From Lachnospiraceae bacterium (GTDB taxonomy: Bacteria; Bacillota; Clostridia; Lachnospirales; Lachnospiraceae), in contig DLZQ01000067.1 in the NCBI GenBank assembly GCA_003447295.1, forward strand, positions 8,936 through 72,935: a DNA stretch of 64,000 bases, in the 5' to 3' direction. Below the pieces are notes generated by a model that worked only from the letters and a program-made list of their open reading frames with translations, searched no databases and had not been told where the DNA came from. Both the position numbers and the translations under genes were made by a program. Each line of letters opens with the position of its first letter. Within the stretch, counting starts at the first letter, position 1. Below are positions 27,881 to 36,562 of the stretch, piece after piece.

Positions 27881-29104
27881 ATGAAGAAACAGATAGGTGT
27901 GATCGGCGGCGGAGCTGCCGGTATGATGGCAGCGATAACTGCGGCAAGAGAAGGCGCTAAGGTGACGATCTTCGAGCGCAATGACCGTGTAGGGAAGAAG
28001 ATATTACAGACAGGAAACGGAAAGTGCAATCTGGGCAACCGGGCACTTTCTGTGGAATGTTATCACGGCACTGATCTGCAGTGGATCGGAAAGGCACTGG
28101 AACGGTTTGACACAGAAGATACGATCCGCTTCTTCCAAAGCATCGGGCTGATGGTAAAAGAAAAAAACGGATATCTCTATCCGGTCTGCGAACAGGCTGC
28201 TGCTGTATTGGATGTACTGCGGTATGAATTACAGGCGCTCGGCGTGGAGATTGTATTTTCGTGTAAGATTACAAAAGTAGAACGGATGGATTCCGGGAAG
28301 CTGCTTGTCAGTGACGGGGAAAAAGAGTGGATGTTGGATGCGGTGATTCTGACCTGCGGAGGTAAAGCAGCTCCTGCCACCGGATCGGATGGCAGTGGAT
28401 TTAAGCTTGCGAAGAAGCTGGGACATACCTGCACACTTACGGTTCCGGCACTGGTGCAGCTGCGTTGTCAGGAAACGGATCTGCTAAAAGGTATCGCCGG
28501 GGTCCGGACGGACAGCGAGATCCGTTTCCTGTGTGACGGAGAGGAAATCAGCAGAGAGCGTGGAGAATTGCAGTTGACGGATTACGGTATCTCCGGCATT
28601 CCGGTATTCCAGTTAAGCAGCAGTGTGAACTACCGGCTCAGAGAACGCAGAGAATGTGTGGCACAGATTGATTTTCTGCCGGAATTGTCAAAAGAAGAAT
28701 ATCGTAAATTACAGGAGAACCGTAAGCTGCTTTTGGGAGACCGGACAGCGGAGGAATTTTTTACCGGTATAGTACATAAAAAGCTGACTTCGACACTGCT
28801 AAAGCTGGCGGGGATCCGTCTGGCAACGCCCATGCGGGAGATCCCGGAGGAGAAGATCCGCAATTTCTATGGACTTTGCAGGAACTTCAGACTGCATATT
28901 ACGGAGAGTAATCCCTACGAGAATGCACAGGTGTCTGCAGGTGGGGTTCCGGTAACGGAAGTAAAAGAGACGATGGAATCCAAACACTGTGCCGGCGTCT
29001 ATTTTGCAGGAGAGATCCTGGATGTGGACGGCAGATGCGGAGGTTACAATCTCCAATGGGCATGGAGCAGCGGATATCTGGCAGGATATCACGCAGCACA
29101 ATAA
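27881..29104 (+). CDS. HI0933/YhiN-family flavoprotein
   Basis: NAD(P)/FAD-dependent oxidoreductase of unknown substrate, 407 residues. The FAD-binding N-terminus IGVIGGGAAGMMAAITAARE and the family motif GKKILQTGNGKCNLGN are clear, and the C-terminal FAD contact is FAGEILDVDGRCGGYNLQWAWSSGYLAG. The ATG at 27881 is preceded by aaaggtg at a normal distance; the in-frame GTG at 27869 is part of that site. A second FAD protein follows 10 bp later, so the two likely share a transcript. Confidence 0.92.
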   Translation: MKKQIGVIGGGAAGMMAAITAAREGAKVTIFERNDRVGKKILQTGNGKCNLGNRALSVECYHGTDLQWIGKALERFDTEDTIRFFQSIGLMVKEKNGYLYPVCEQAAAVLDVLRYELQALGVEIVFSCKITKVERMDSGKLLVSDGEKEWMLDAVILTCGGKAAPATGSDGSGFKLAKKLGHTCTLTVPALVQLRCQETDLLKGIAGVRTDSEIRFLCDGEEISRERGELQLTDYGISGIPVFQLSSSVNYRLRERRECVAQIDFLPELSKEEYRKLQENRKLLLGDRTAEEFFTGIVHKKLTSTLLKLAGIRLATPMREIPEEKIRNFYGLCRNFRLHITESNPYENAQVSAGGVPVTEVKETMESKHCAGVYFAGEILDVDGRCGGYNLQWAWSSGYLAGYHAAQ

Positions 29105-29114
29105 CAGGAGTAAA

Positions 29115-30761
29115 ATGATTATGATCAGACTAAACCAGCTGAAGCTTCCGGTGAATCATACCGAAGCGCAGCTTATGAATAAGATTGCACAGAGTTTACG
29201 GATCCCGGAGGCGGAGATCCTTGAAATTGAGATCGTAAGGCAATCACTGGATGCCAGAAAAAAACCGGAGCTTTTCTACAGTTATAGCGTAAATGTGACG
29301 GTGAAAAGAGAGCAAAAAGTATATAAGGATGCGGTTCGCAGACTGGGAAAGGCAAATGTAGCGCTTGTAGAAAAGACAGAGTATCATTTCCCGGATGGCG
29401 GCACACAGCCGCAGAAACATCCTACTGTGATCATCGGTATGGGACCGGCGGGATTATTTTGTGCCTATTACCTGGCACAGCACGGATATGCACCGGTGAT
29501 CTTAGAGCGCGGCGAAGACGTGGATACCAGACAGGCAGATGTGGAAGCGTTCTGGCAGACGGGAAGGTTAAAACCGGATTCCAATGTACAGTTCGGGGAA
29601 GGCGGCGCCGGAACTTTTTCCGATGGTAAATTAAATACACTGGTAAAGGATAAATACGGCAGAAATACGGAAGTGCTGAAAACCTTTGTTCGTCATGGTG
29701 CCGATCCTGCGATCGTTTACCAGGCAAAGCCCCATATCGGTACGGATGTCTTAAGCAGAGTCATAAAAAGCATGCGGGAAGAGATCCTGCGTCTGGGTGG
29801 TGAGGTTCGTTTTAAGAGTCAGGTGACAGAGATTAAAACGCAGAACGGGCAGGTCACCGGAGTCATCGTAAACGGCAGGGAAGAGATTCCCTGTGAGCAG
29901 GTGGTACTGGCTCCGGGACACAGTGCCAGAGATACTTTTGCCATGTTATATGAGAAAAATTTCCCCATGGCGTCGAAACCTTTTGCAGTTGGATTCCGCG
30001 TGGAGCATCCACAGAACCTGATCAATAGAAGCCAGTATGGCGCAGAACATGTGAAAGAGCTGGGGGCTGCTGCCTATAAACTAACGGCAAAGACAAGTTG
30101 TGGCAGAGGTGTTTACTCTTTCTGTATGTGTCCCGGAGGCTATGTGGTCAATGCATCCTCGGAACCCGGGAGGCTTGCGGTCAACGGTATGAGTTACAGT
30201 GGCCGTGACGGAAAAAATGCAAACAGTGCCATTATTGTTGCGGTGACTCCCGCAGATTACGGCTCCGATCACCCGTTAGCGGGAATTGAATTCCAGCGAA
30301 GACTGGAGCAGAGAGCCTACGAACTGTGTGACGGAAAACTTCCGGTTCAAAGGTACGGAGACTTCAGGGAAAAGGTCACCGGAGAACCCTGTAAGATACA
30401 GAACGGACCTAAGGATGGTCTGTGGGACAATTTGGAACCGCAGTGCAAGGGAGAGTTTGCATGGGCGGATCTTACGGGGATCCTTCCCGGGGAGTGTAAC
30501 CAGGCCTTCGTGGAAGGAATGGACAGCTTTGATAGGCAGATCCACGGTTTTGCATCCCAGACAGTGATCCTCACGGGAGTGGAGAGCCGGACTTCTTCCC
30601 CGGTGCGGATTGAGCGCGATGAAAATTTACAGTCCGGGATCCGTGGGTGTTACCCTTGTGGGGAAGGCGCCGGATATGCCGGAGGAATCACCTCTGCAGC
30701 AATGGACGGCATTCGTGTGGCGGAACAGATTGCATCACAGTTTGCTCCGTTACAGCGTTGA
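29115..30761 (+). CDS. FAD-dependent dehydrogenase (COG2509-type)
   Basis: 548-residue FAD-dependent enzyme of an uncharacterised but widespread group. The N-terminal 90 residues form a small extra domain (IRLNQLKLPVNHTEAQL onward) typical of COG2509. The Rossmann motif is TVIIGMGPAGLFCAYYLAQ near residue 100, followed by QFGEGGAGTFSDGKLNT, and the C-terminal FAD contact is YPCGEGAGYAGGITSAAMDG. Two ATGs are possible, 29115 and 29121, both behind caggag; the first is used. The promoter for the proline operon overlaps its end. Confidence 0.9.
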   Translation: MIMIRLNQLKLPVNHTEAQLMNKIAQSLRIPEAEILEIEIVRQSLDARKKPELFYSYSVNVTVKREQKVYKDAVRRLGKANVALVEKTEYHFPDGGTQPQKHPTVIIGMGPAGLFCAYYLAQHGYAPVILERGEDVDTRQADVEAFWQTGRLKPDSNVQFGEGGAGTFSDGKLNTLVKDKYGRNTEVLKTFVRHGADPAIVYQAKPHIGTDVLSRVIKSMREEILRLGGEVRFKSQVTEIKTQNGQVTGVIVNGREEIPCEQVVLAPGHSARDTFAMLYEKNFPMASKPFAVGFRVEHPQNLINRSQYGAEHVKELGAAAYKLTAKTSCGRGVYSFCMCPGGYVVNASSEPGRLAVNGMSYSGRDGKNANSAIIVAVTPADYGSDHPLAGIEFQRRLEQRAYELCDGKLPVQRYGDFREKVTGEPCKIQNGPKDGLWDNLEPQCKGEFAWADLTGILPGECNQAFVEGMDSFDRQIHGFASQTVILTGVESRTSSPVRIERDENLQSGIRGCYPCGEGAGYAGGITSAAMDGIRVAEQIASQFAPLQR

Positions 30762-30786
30762 CGTACGGAGCAAAATAGTATATTAT
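30758..30786 (+). promoter_or_regulatory. Sigma-A-type promoter for the proB operon
   Basis: TTGACG (30758-30763), 17-bp spacer, TATTAT (30781-30786). The -35 overlaps the stop codon of the preceding flavoprotein gene. Predicted start near 30793, about 33 nt before the proB GTG. Confidence 0.7.
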
Positions 30787-30825
30787 GCAGATAATCCATA
30801 GTTTGTATGCAGAAAGGCAATCAAC

Positions 30826-31695
30826 GTGAATAACATAAGGGAACAGATTAAGAACAAGAAAAGAATCGTTATTAAGATCGGTTCTTCTTCTTTACAGCAT
30901 GCTGAGACAGGAGATCTGGATTACATCCGTCTGGAGAAGTTAGTCAGAGAACTCTGTGATATCAGTAATCAGGGGAAGGAAGTCGTACTGGTGACTTCCG
31001 GTGCCATCGCAGTTGGTAAAAAAGCTGTAAATTTAAAAACAATAGAAGGAAAGACCCAGGCAGAAGCTATGGCAGTGAAGCAGGCATGCTCCTCCATCGG
31101 CCAGGCGAGACTGATGATGGCTTATCAGAAGCTGTTTGCGGAGTACAATCATGTGGCAGCACAGATTTTGATGACAAAAAATACCATCGTGGACAATCTG
31201 AACCGTTACAATGCCCACAATACCTTTACCCAGCTGTTGAAAATGGGTGCGATCCCGGTCGTCAATGAAAATGATACCGTAGCAACCTACGAGATCGAGA
31301 TCGGTGATAACGATACCCTGTCCGCTATTGTGGCGGCGCTGATCGATGCGGATCTTCTGATCCTTCTGTCGGATATCGACGGTCTCTACACCGATGATCC
31401 CAGACAGAACCCGGAGGCGGAATTTATCGAACAGGTGGATGAACTTACGGATGAATTCATGAATATGGGCAAGGCTACCACCGGCAGCAATGTAGGTACC
31501 GGAGGCATGAATACCAAAATGATCGCTGCGAAGATCGCCACCAGCTCCGATGTGGATATGATCATTGCCAACAGCAGAGACATCGGCGTGCTGCACCGGC
31601 TGTTAGAAGGGGAGAACGAAGGTACCCTGTTCGTGGCACACAGGGATGAAGCTTTTGACCTGCCGGGCTTTGTCGAAAATCTACATAGAAATTAA
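30826..31695 (+). CDS. proB: Glutamate 5-kinase
   Basis: First step of proline synthesis: phosphorylates L-glutamate at the gamma-carboxylate. 289 residues with the amino-acid-kinase fold only; the C-terminal PUA domain of the E. coli enzyme is missing, as in many Gram-positives. Visible motifs are VIKIGSSSLQ, VTSGAIAVGKKAV, NENDTVATYEIEIGDNDTLSA and VGTGGMNTKMIAAKIA. Start is GTG behind aaaggc. It leads the operon proB-DUF896-fau-proA and has a good sigma-A-type promoter. Confidence 0.97.
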   Translation: MNNIREQIKNKKRIVIKIGSSSLQHAETGDLDYIRLEKLVRELCDISNQGKEVVLVTSGAIAVGKKAVNLKTIEGKTQAEAMAVKQACSSIGQARLMMAYQKLFAEYNHVAAQILMTKNTIVDNLNRYNAHNTFTQLLKMGAIPVVNENDTVATYEIEIGDNDTLSAIVAALIDADLLILLSDIDGLYTDDPRQNPEAEFIEQVDELTDEFMNMGKATTGSNVGTGGMNTKMIAAKIATSSDVDMIIANSRDIGVLHRLLEGENEGTLFVAHRDEAFDLPGFVENLHRN

Positions 31696-31723
31696 TGATG
31701 AAGAGTCACACGACTATTTGTGA

Positions 31724-31750
31724 CGTCTGCGGAATGGAGATTACTATGAA
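31724..31750 (+). repeat. 27-bp exact repeat over a translation start (copy 1)
   Basis: Covers the ribosome site and first codons of the DUF896 gene (begins CGTCTGCGG, ends ACTATGAA). The same 27 bases occur at 38149-38175 over the start of the yolD-like gene, in the same position relative to ATG. Flanks on both sides differ. Confidence 0.9.
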
Positions 31751-31967
31751 TATGGATGAGAGAATAAAGCGCATTAATGAGCTTTATCATAAATCACAAA
31801 ACGAAGGACTGACAGACGAGGAAAAGCTGGAACAGTCCATATTGCGACAGGAATATGTAGACAGTATCAAACGTAACATGAAAGCACAGTTAGACAACAT
31901 AGAGATCGTCAGACCGGACGGATCTGTTGAAAAATTAAAGCCTTCTTATAAAAAGAACAAAAAATAA
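31746..31967 (+). CDS. DUF896/YnzC-family protein
   Basis: 73-residue helical protein of the YnzC group, whose B. subtilis homologue lies in the SOS operon with yneA; molecular role unknown. The family pattern is clear in RIKRINELYHKSQNEGLTDEE and LRQEYVDSIKRNMK. Start taken at 31746, which gives the same distance to RINEL as in YnzC and a tggag ribosome site. The frame is open further upstream (to 31695), encoding a Cys-containing stretch with no family match. Wedged between proB and the formyl-THF cyclo-ligase gene. Confidence 0.88.
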   Translation: MNMDERIKRINELYHKSQNEGLTDEEKLEQSILRQEYVDSIKRNMKAQLDNIEIVRPDGSVEKLKPSYKKNKK

Positions 31968-31973
31968 AGAAAA

Positions 31974-32537
31974 ATGATCAGAGAAGAGAAAAAGTTACTT
32001 CGCAAGGAAATATTATCCCGCAGGGATGCCCTGACAGAAGTCGAACGGGAGAGGGGAAAGTTGCTCATTACCGAACGGATCCTGGGGCATCAGTGGTATT
32101 ATCTCTCCAACAGGATCCTTAGTTTTGTAAGCTACGGAAGTGAGATCTGTACCACGGAGATTTTAGAAAATGCCCTGCAGGATGGAAAAGAGGTTTATGT
32201 ACCTAAGGTGGAAGGACGGGAAATGCAATTTTACCGAATCCGGTCGCTTACGGAACTGAAGGAAGGCTATAAGGGAATCCGGGAACCGGAGGGAAATACG
32301 GAAAGCTATGTGTTCACTCCGGAAAATGCGGCAGGAAGCCTTTTTCTTATGCCGGGAAGTGTATTTGATCCCTTGGGTAATCGCTTAGGGTACGGCGGTG
32401 GATTTTATGACCGGTATCTGGCAGACAAAGAAGCCTTAAGACTGCGCAGCATCGCTGTGGGATTTCGGTGTCAGCAGGCAAAAGAGGTGCCGGTGGAAGA
32501 GACGGATATAAAGCCTTATCAGGTGATTTTGGTATAA
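31974..32537 (+). CDS. 5-formyltetrahydrofolate cyclo-ligase
   Basis: Converts 5-formyl-THF to 5,10-methenyl-THF with ATP, returning a storage folate to the C1 pool. 187 residues, usual length. Signatures: N-terminal RKEILSRRDAL and the C-terminal PGSVFDPLGNRLGYGGGFYDRYL. Starts 6 bp after the DUF896 gene without a strong ribosome site, so it may depend on coupling. The folate link ties it to fhs, folD and metH elsewhere in the window, though it is transcribed here with proline genes. Confidence 0.93.
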   Translation: MIREEKKLLRKEILSRRDALTEVERERGKLLITERILGHQWYYLSNRILSFVSYGSEICTTEILENALQDGKEVYVPKVEGREMQFYRIRSLTELKEGYKGIREPEGNTESYVFTPENAAGSLFLMPGSVFDPLGNRLGYGGGFYDRYLADKEALRLRSIAVGFRCQQAKEVPVEETDIKPYQVILV

Positions 32538-32564
32538 ACAAATGTTTTAGAAAGGCGAAGAAAA

Positions 32565-33812
32565 ATGGCTGAGCTTTTAGAACTGGGGAAAAATGCCTGC
32601 GATGCAAAATATATATTGCAGAAGTTGACAACCGAAGAGAAAAATAAAGCATTGCAGACTGCGGCAAACAATTTGTGTGACAGACAGGAAGAAATCCTGT
32701 CCGCAAATGCAGTGGATCTGGAAAACGGCAGAAAAAACGGAATGAATCCGGGACTGTTAGATCGTTTAAAGCTTACCGCTGACAGAATCTCGCAGATTGC
32801 GGAGGGGCTTATGCAGATTGCAGTGCTCCCGGACTGCATCGGTGAGACCATGGAGCATTTCGAGCGTCCCAACGGACTAAAGATCGACAAGGTCAGAGTT
32901 CCGTTAGGTGTTATCGGTATTATCTATGAGGCACGCCCAAATGTCACCGCGGATGCCTTTGGTTTATGCTTTAAAACCGGTAACGCTGTGATCTTAAAGG
33001 GTGGCAGTGATGCCATTCATTCCAATATTGCAATCGTTAACATATTACAGGATACACTGGAAGCCTGCGGAATGCCCCGGACTGCGGTGCAGTTGATTGA
33101 AAATACGGATCGCGCGGTTACCGCGCAGTTTATGAAAATGAAGGAATATGTGGATGTACTGATTCCCAGAGGCGGTGCGGAACTGATCCGCAGCGTGGTG
33201 GAGAACAGCACCATTCCCGTGATCGAGACCGGAACCGGTAATTGCCACGTCTACGTAGATCAGGACGCAGATGTGGATATGGCAGTAAAAATTCTGATGA
33301 ATGCCAAGACCCAGCGGATCGGTGTCTGCAATGCCTGTGAGTCTCTGGTGGTACATCGGGCGATCCGTGACAGCTTCCTTCCCAAAATGGCGGAGACCCT
33401 GAAAACAAAAAATGTGGAACTGCGGGGAGACGAAAGTACGTGTGAAATCCTGTCTGACTGTATTCCGGCAACGGAAGAAGATTACGGCACCGAGTATCTG
33501 GACTATATTTTATCCATTAAAACGGTCGACAGTGTGGACGAGGCGATCGCTCATATTAACCGCTATAATACGAAGCATTCCGAATGTATCGTGACAGAAA
33601 ATGCGCAGACGGCGGAAAAGTTCTTAAACGAAGTGGATGCGGCCTGTGTCTATGTCAATGCATCCACACGTTTTACGGATGGATTTGAATTTGGATTTGG
33701 TGCCGAGATCGGTATCAGTACACAGAAACTACACGCAAGAGGACCTATGGGCCTGAAGGAGCTGACCTCCTATAAATACAAGATCCACGGAAACGGTCAG
33801 ATCCGCGGATAA
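32565..33812 (+). CDS. proA: Glutamate-5-semialdehyde dehydrogenase
   Basis: Second step of proline synthesis: NADPH reduction of gamma-glutamyl phosphate to the semialdehyde. 415 residues. The catalytic Cys lies in [12 protein letters not shown], the aldehyde dehydrogenase-type core is [17 protein letters not shown], and the C-terminal [22 protein letters not shown] is invariant in the family. Clear aaaggcg ribosome site. Last gene of the proB operon; no proC is seen in the window. Confidence 0.97.
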   Translation: MAELLELGKNACDAKYILQKLTTEEKNKALQTAANNLCDRQEEILSANAVDLENGRKNGMNPGLLDRLKLTADRISQIAEGLMQIAVLPDCIGETMEHFERPNGLKIDKVRVPLGVIGIIYEARPNVTADAFGLCFKTGNAVILKGGSDAIHSNIAIVNILQDTLEACGMPRTAVQLIENTDRAVTAQFMKMKEYVDVLIPRGGAELIRSVVENSTIPVIETGTGNCHVYVDQDADVDMAVKILMNAKTQRIGVCNACESLVVHRAIRDSFLPKMAETLKTKNVELRGDESTCEILSDCIPATEEDYGTEYLDYILSIKTVDSVDEAIAHINRYNTKHSECIVTENAQTAEKFLNEVDAACVYVNASTRFTDGFEFGFGAEIGISTQKLHARGPMGLKELTSYKYKIHGNGQIRG

Positions 33813-33874
33813 TGACTTGCGTATTCTCCGGATGTTTTGACCGGAAATAACTATAAGAGTAGAGGAGAGAGATT

Positions 33875-34426
33875 ATGAAAGAAGTAAACGGAAGCATTTG
33901 GCACACCATGAGCACCCAGAGAGTCACCCCCACAGATTTTGTCTGTGTCATTGAGATCTCCAAGGGCAGTAAGAACAAGTATGAACTGGACAAGGAGACC
34001 GGTCTTCTGATCCTGGACCGTATCCTGCATACGTCTACCCATTATCCCGCTAACTACGGATTTATTCCCAGAACCTACGGCGATGACGGTGACCCCCTGG
34101 ATGTACTGTTATTATGTTCCGAGCCGGTACAGCCCATGACCCTGGTAAGAGCGTATCCTATCGGTGTGATCTCCATGCTTGACAACGGCAAAAACGATGA
34201 GAAGATCATTGCGGTTCCTTTCAATGATCCCAATTATAACTGCTACCATGATATTTCCGAACTGCCCAGTCATGTGGTGGACGAGATGGAACATTTCTTC
34301 ACAGTATATAAGGCACTTGAGAACAAGACCACCGCAGTCAATGAAAAGGGTAACAGAGAAGAAGCTATCGAAGTCATCAAGAAATGTCTCGATAACTACA
34401 TTGATACCTTTATCAAGAGCTGGTAA
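33875..34426 (+). CDS. ppa: Inorganic pyrophosphatase (family I)
   Basis: Soluble Mg2+-dependent hydrolase of pyrophosphate, 183 residues. The signature GDDGDPLDVLLL with its metal-binding Asp residues is intact, preceded by YPANYGFIPRTYG. Family I is less usual than the Mn-dependent family II in some clostridia, but this chain is clearly of the first kind. The start follows gaggagag. No clear terminator separates it from proA. Confidence 0.95.
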   Translation: MKEVNGSIWHTMSTQRVTPTDFVCVIEISKGSKNKYELDKETGLLILDRILHTSTHYPANYGFIPRTYGDDGDPLDVLLLCSEPVQPMTLVRAYPIGVISMLDNGKNDEKIIAVPFNDPNYNCYHDISELPSHVVDEMEHFFTVYKALENKTTAVNEKGNREEAIEVIKKCLDNYIDTFIKSW

Positions 34427-34585
34427 ATGCCGCGGCGTAAGAATATTGTGTTTTTTCATAGGAACTAATGAAAAAAATGTCAAAACCCACTAGATTTTTT
34501 TAGGGAAATATGAGAGAATGAACACGACCATTATGATATTATTTTATCAATAGTATTATAAGTACATATTGAAAGGAGATTTCAC

Positions 34586-35278
34586 ATGATTTATTCAAAA
34601 GAAGTTGAAGAAATGTGTCCCGTTGCACAGGGCGTACATCATGGTTGTGCTCCCATTCCCGAAGAGGCAAAATGGGTGCAGGCAAAAGAAGTTAAGGATA
34701 TTTCCGGTCTGACTCACGGTGTGGGCTGGTGTGCACCTCAGCAGGGTGCATGTAAGCTGACCCTGAACGTTAAGGAAGGCATCATCCAGGAGGCTCTGGT
34801 TGAGACCGTTGGATGTTCCGGTATGACCCACTCCGCAGCTATGGCTGCTGAGATTCTGCCCGGTCTGACCGTTATGGAAGCTTTAAATACTGACCTTGTA
34901 TGTGATGCAATCAATACCGCTATGAGAGAGCTGTTCTTACAGATCGTATACGGTCGTACCCAGAGCGCATTCTCTGAGGAGGGTCTGCCTGTCGGTGCAG
35001 GTCTGGAAGATCTCGGTAAGGGCTTAAGAAGCCAGGTTGGTACTATGTACGGTACTCTGAAGAAGGGTCCCCGTTATCTGGAGATGGCAGAAGGTTATGT
35101 AACCGGTATCGCTCTGGACAAGGATGATCAGATCATCGGTTACCAGTTCGTTAACCTCGGCAAGATGACCGACTTCATCAAGAAGGGTGATGATGCCAAC
35201 ACTGCATGGGAAAAGGCTAAGGGCCAGTATGGTCGTGTAGATGATGCAGTTAAGATCATCGATCCCAGAAAACAATAA
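34586..35278 (+). CDS. IscU/NifU-like iron-sulfur scaffold protein paired with GGGtGRT
   Basis: 230-residue protein. Residues about 45-130 resemble the IscU/NifU N-terminal scaffold: GVGWCAPQQGACKLTLNVKEG gives one Cys pair, and ETVGCSGMTHSAAMAAEIL resembles the second Cys block (G-C-x-x-x-x-x-S in IscU). The extra N-terminus (EMCPVAQGVHHGC) adds two Cys, and the C-terminal 90 residues are not IscU. No IscS is adjacent. Codon choice looks strongly biased (many ggt, gct, ctg), as in highly expressed genes. Preceded by aaaggag and followed 20 bp later by the GGGtGRT gene. Function unknown. Confidence 0.75.
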   Translation: MIYSKEVEEMCPVAQGVHHGCAPIPEEAKWVQAKEVKDISGLTHGVGWCAPQQGACKLTLNVKEGIIQEALVETVGCSGMTHSAAMAAEILPGLTVMEALNTDLVCDAINTAMRELFLQIVYGRTQSAFSEEGLPVGAGLEDLGKGLRSQVGTMYGTLKKGPRYLEMAEGYVTGIALDKDDQIIGYQFVNLGKMTDFIKKGDDANTAWEKAKGQYGRVDDAVKIIDPRKQ

Positions 35279-35298
35279 GATATAGGAGGACAGAAAAA

Positions 35299-36309
35299 AT
35301 GGCTTTATTTGAATCATATGAAAGACGTATTGATAAGATCAACGCTGTGCTGAACAGCTATGGTATCTCCTCTATCGAAGAAGCAGAGAAGATCACAAAA
35401 GATGCAGGTCTGGATGTATACGATCAGGTTAAGAAGATCCAGCCCATCTGTTTTGAAAATGCTTGCTGGGCTTACACCGTAGGCGCTGCAATCGCAATCA
35501 AAAAGGGCTGCAGAAAGGCATCTGAAGCAGCAGCAGCTATCGGTGAAGGCTTACAGTCATTCTGTATTCCCGGTTCCGTTGCTGATACCCGTAAGGTAGG
35601 TCTTGGTCATGGTAACCTGGGCAAGATGTTACTGGAAGAGGATACCGATTGTTTCTGTTTCCTGGCTGGACATGAGTCCTTCGCAGCAGCAGAGGGCGCG
35701 ATTGGTATCGCAGAGAAGGCTAACAAAGTTCGTCAGAAACCTTTACGTGTTATCCTGAATGGTCTTGGTAAGGATGCTGCAAAGATCATTTCCCGTATCA
35801 ACGGATTTACTTTCGTAGAGACCTCTTATGATCCTTACACCAACACCGTTACCGAGGTAGAGAGAATTGCTTACTCCGAGGGACTTCGTGCTAAGGTTAA
35901 CTGCTACGGCGCTAACAGCGTTCCCGAAGGTGTTGCTATCATGTGGAAGGAGAACGTAGACGTATCCATCACCGGTAACTCTACCAACCCTACCAGATTC
36001 CAGCATCCCGTAGCCGGTACTTACAAGAAGGAGAGACTCGAAGCTGGCAAGAAGTACTTCTCCGTTGCATCCGGCGGCGGTACCGGACGTACTCTGCATC
36101 CCGATAACATGGCTGCTGGCCCCGCTTCTTATGGTTTCACTGATACTCTGGGCCGTATGCACTCTGATGCGCAGTTCGCTGGTTCTTCCTCCGTACCTGC
36201 ACACGTTGAGATGATGGGTCTGATCGGTATGGGTAATAACCCTATGGTAGGCGCTACCGTAGCTGTTGCAGTATCTATTGAGGAAGCTGCTAAGGCTGGC
36301 AAGTTCTAA
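35299..36309 (+). CDS. GGGtGRT protein
   Basis: 336-residue protein of a family named after its motif; here ASGGGTGRTLHPDNMAAGP is intact near residue 255. Other notable blocks are KIQPICFENACWAYTVGAA and FCFLAGHESFAAAEGAIGIAEKA. No known enzyme fold could be assigned by eye; the Gly-rich loops might bind a nucleotide or cofactor. It is always or mostly found beside the IscU-like gene in my knowledge of Lachnospiraceae, and here lies 20 bp after it with an aggagg site. The biased codon choice suggests high expression. Ends at a strong terminator. Confidence 0.8.
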   Translation: MALFESYERRIDKINAVLNSYGISSIEEAEKITKDAGLDVYDQVKKIQPICFENACWAYTVGAAIAIKKGCRKASEAAAAIGEGLQSFCIPGSVADTRKVGLGHGNLGKMLLEEDTDCFCFLAGHESFAAAEGAIGIAEKANKVRQKPLRVILNGLGKDAAKIISRINGFTFVETSYDPYTNTVTEVERIAYSEGLRAKVNCYGANSVPEGVAIMWKENVDVSITGNSTNPTRFQHPVAGTYKKERLEAGKKYFSVASGGGTGRTLHPDNMAAGPASYGFTDTLGRMHSDAQFAGSSSVPAHVEMMGLIGMGNNPMVGATVAVAVSIEEAAKAGKF

Positions 36310-36333
36310 CTAAATCTGATTTTCAGAATTCTG

Positions 36334-36363
36334 AGACTCCCGATTTTTCGGGAGTCTTTTTTT
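36334..36363 (+). terminator. Intrinsic terminator after the GGGtGRT gene
   Basis: Arms AGACTCCCGA (36334-36343) and TCGGGAGTCT (36348-36357) with a TTTT loop, followed by a run of seven T from 36357. Confidence 0.93.
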
Positions 36364-36377
36364 CCATAAAAATCACT

Positions 36378-36406
36378 TTGCAATCGAACGTATATTCTAG
36401 TATAAT
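36378..36406 (+). promoter_or_regulatory. Sigma-A-type promoter for the Y-family polymerase
   Basis: TTGCAA (36378-36383), 17-bp spacer, perfect TATAAT (36401-36406). Predicted start near 36413 gives a leader of about 150 nt. The spacer carries an SOS-box-like sequence. Confidence 0.8.
36385..36398. promoter_or_regulatory. LexA/SOS-box-like operator
   Basis: CGAACGTATATTCT matches the Gram-positive SOS consensus CGAACNNNNGTTCG at 8 of 10 fixed positions. It lies between -35 and -10 of the promoter for an error-prone polymerase, the place expected for LexA repression. Confidence 0.6.
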
Positions 36407-36412
36407 ATCAAT

Positions 36413-36562
36413 GAGTCACAGAACGAATATCCTGCGAAGCAGGATGTAGAGTGCGATAGCACGAATTCGTGAGTTTTATGATGTAATAAGCGCAAGGGAG
36501 CCGATATGCTTGCATAATTGGCGAACGGCGATGAGTAACCGCTGCACAGAAAGGAGGCATTT
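36413..36562 (+). other. Structured leader or repeat-like stretch before the polymerase gene
   Basis: Contains a perfect ATCCTGC-GAA-GCAGGAT hairpin (36429-36445), a GTGC/GCAC hairpin (36451-36462), the palindrome CACGAATTCGTG, and a longer bulged hairpin GCCGATATGC/GCATAATTGGC. No reading frame of note. It shares GAGTGCG-AGCACG with the non-coding region at 40.6 kb. Confidence 0.5.
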
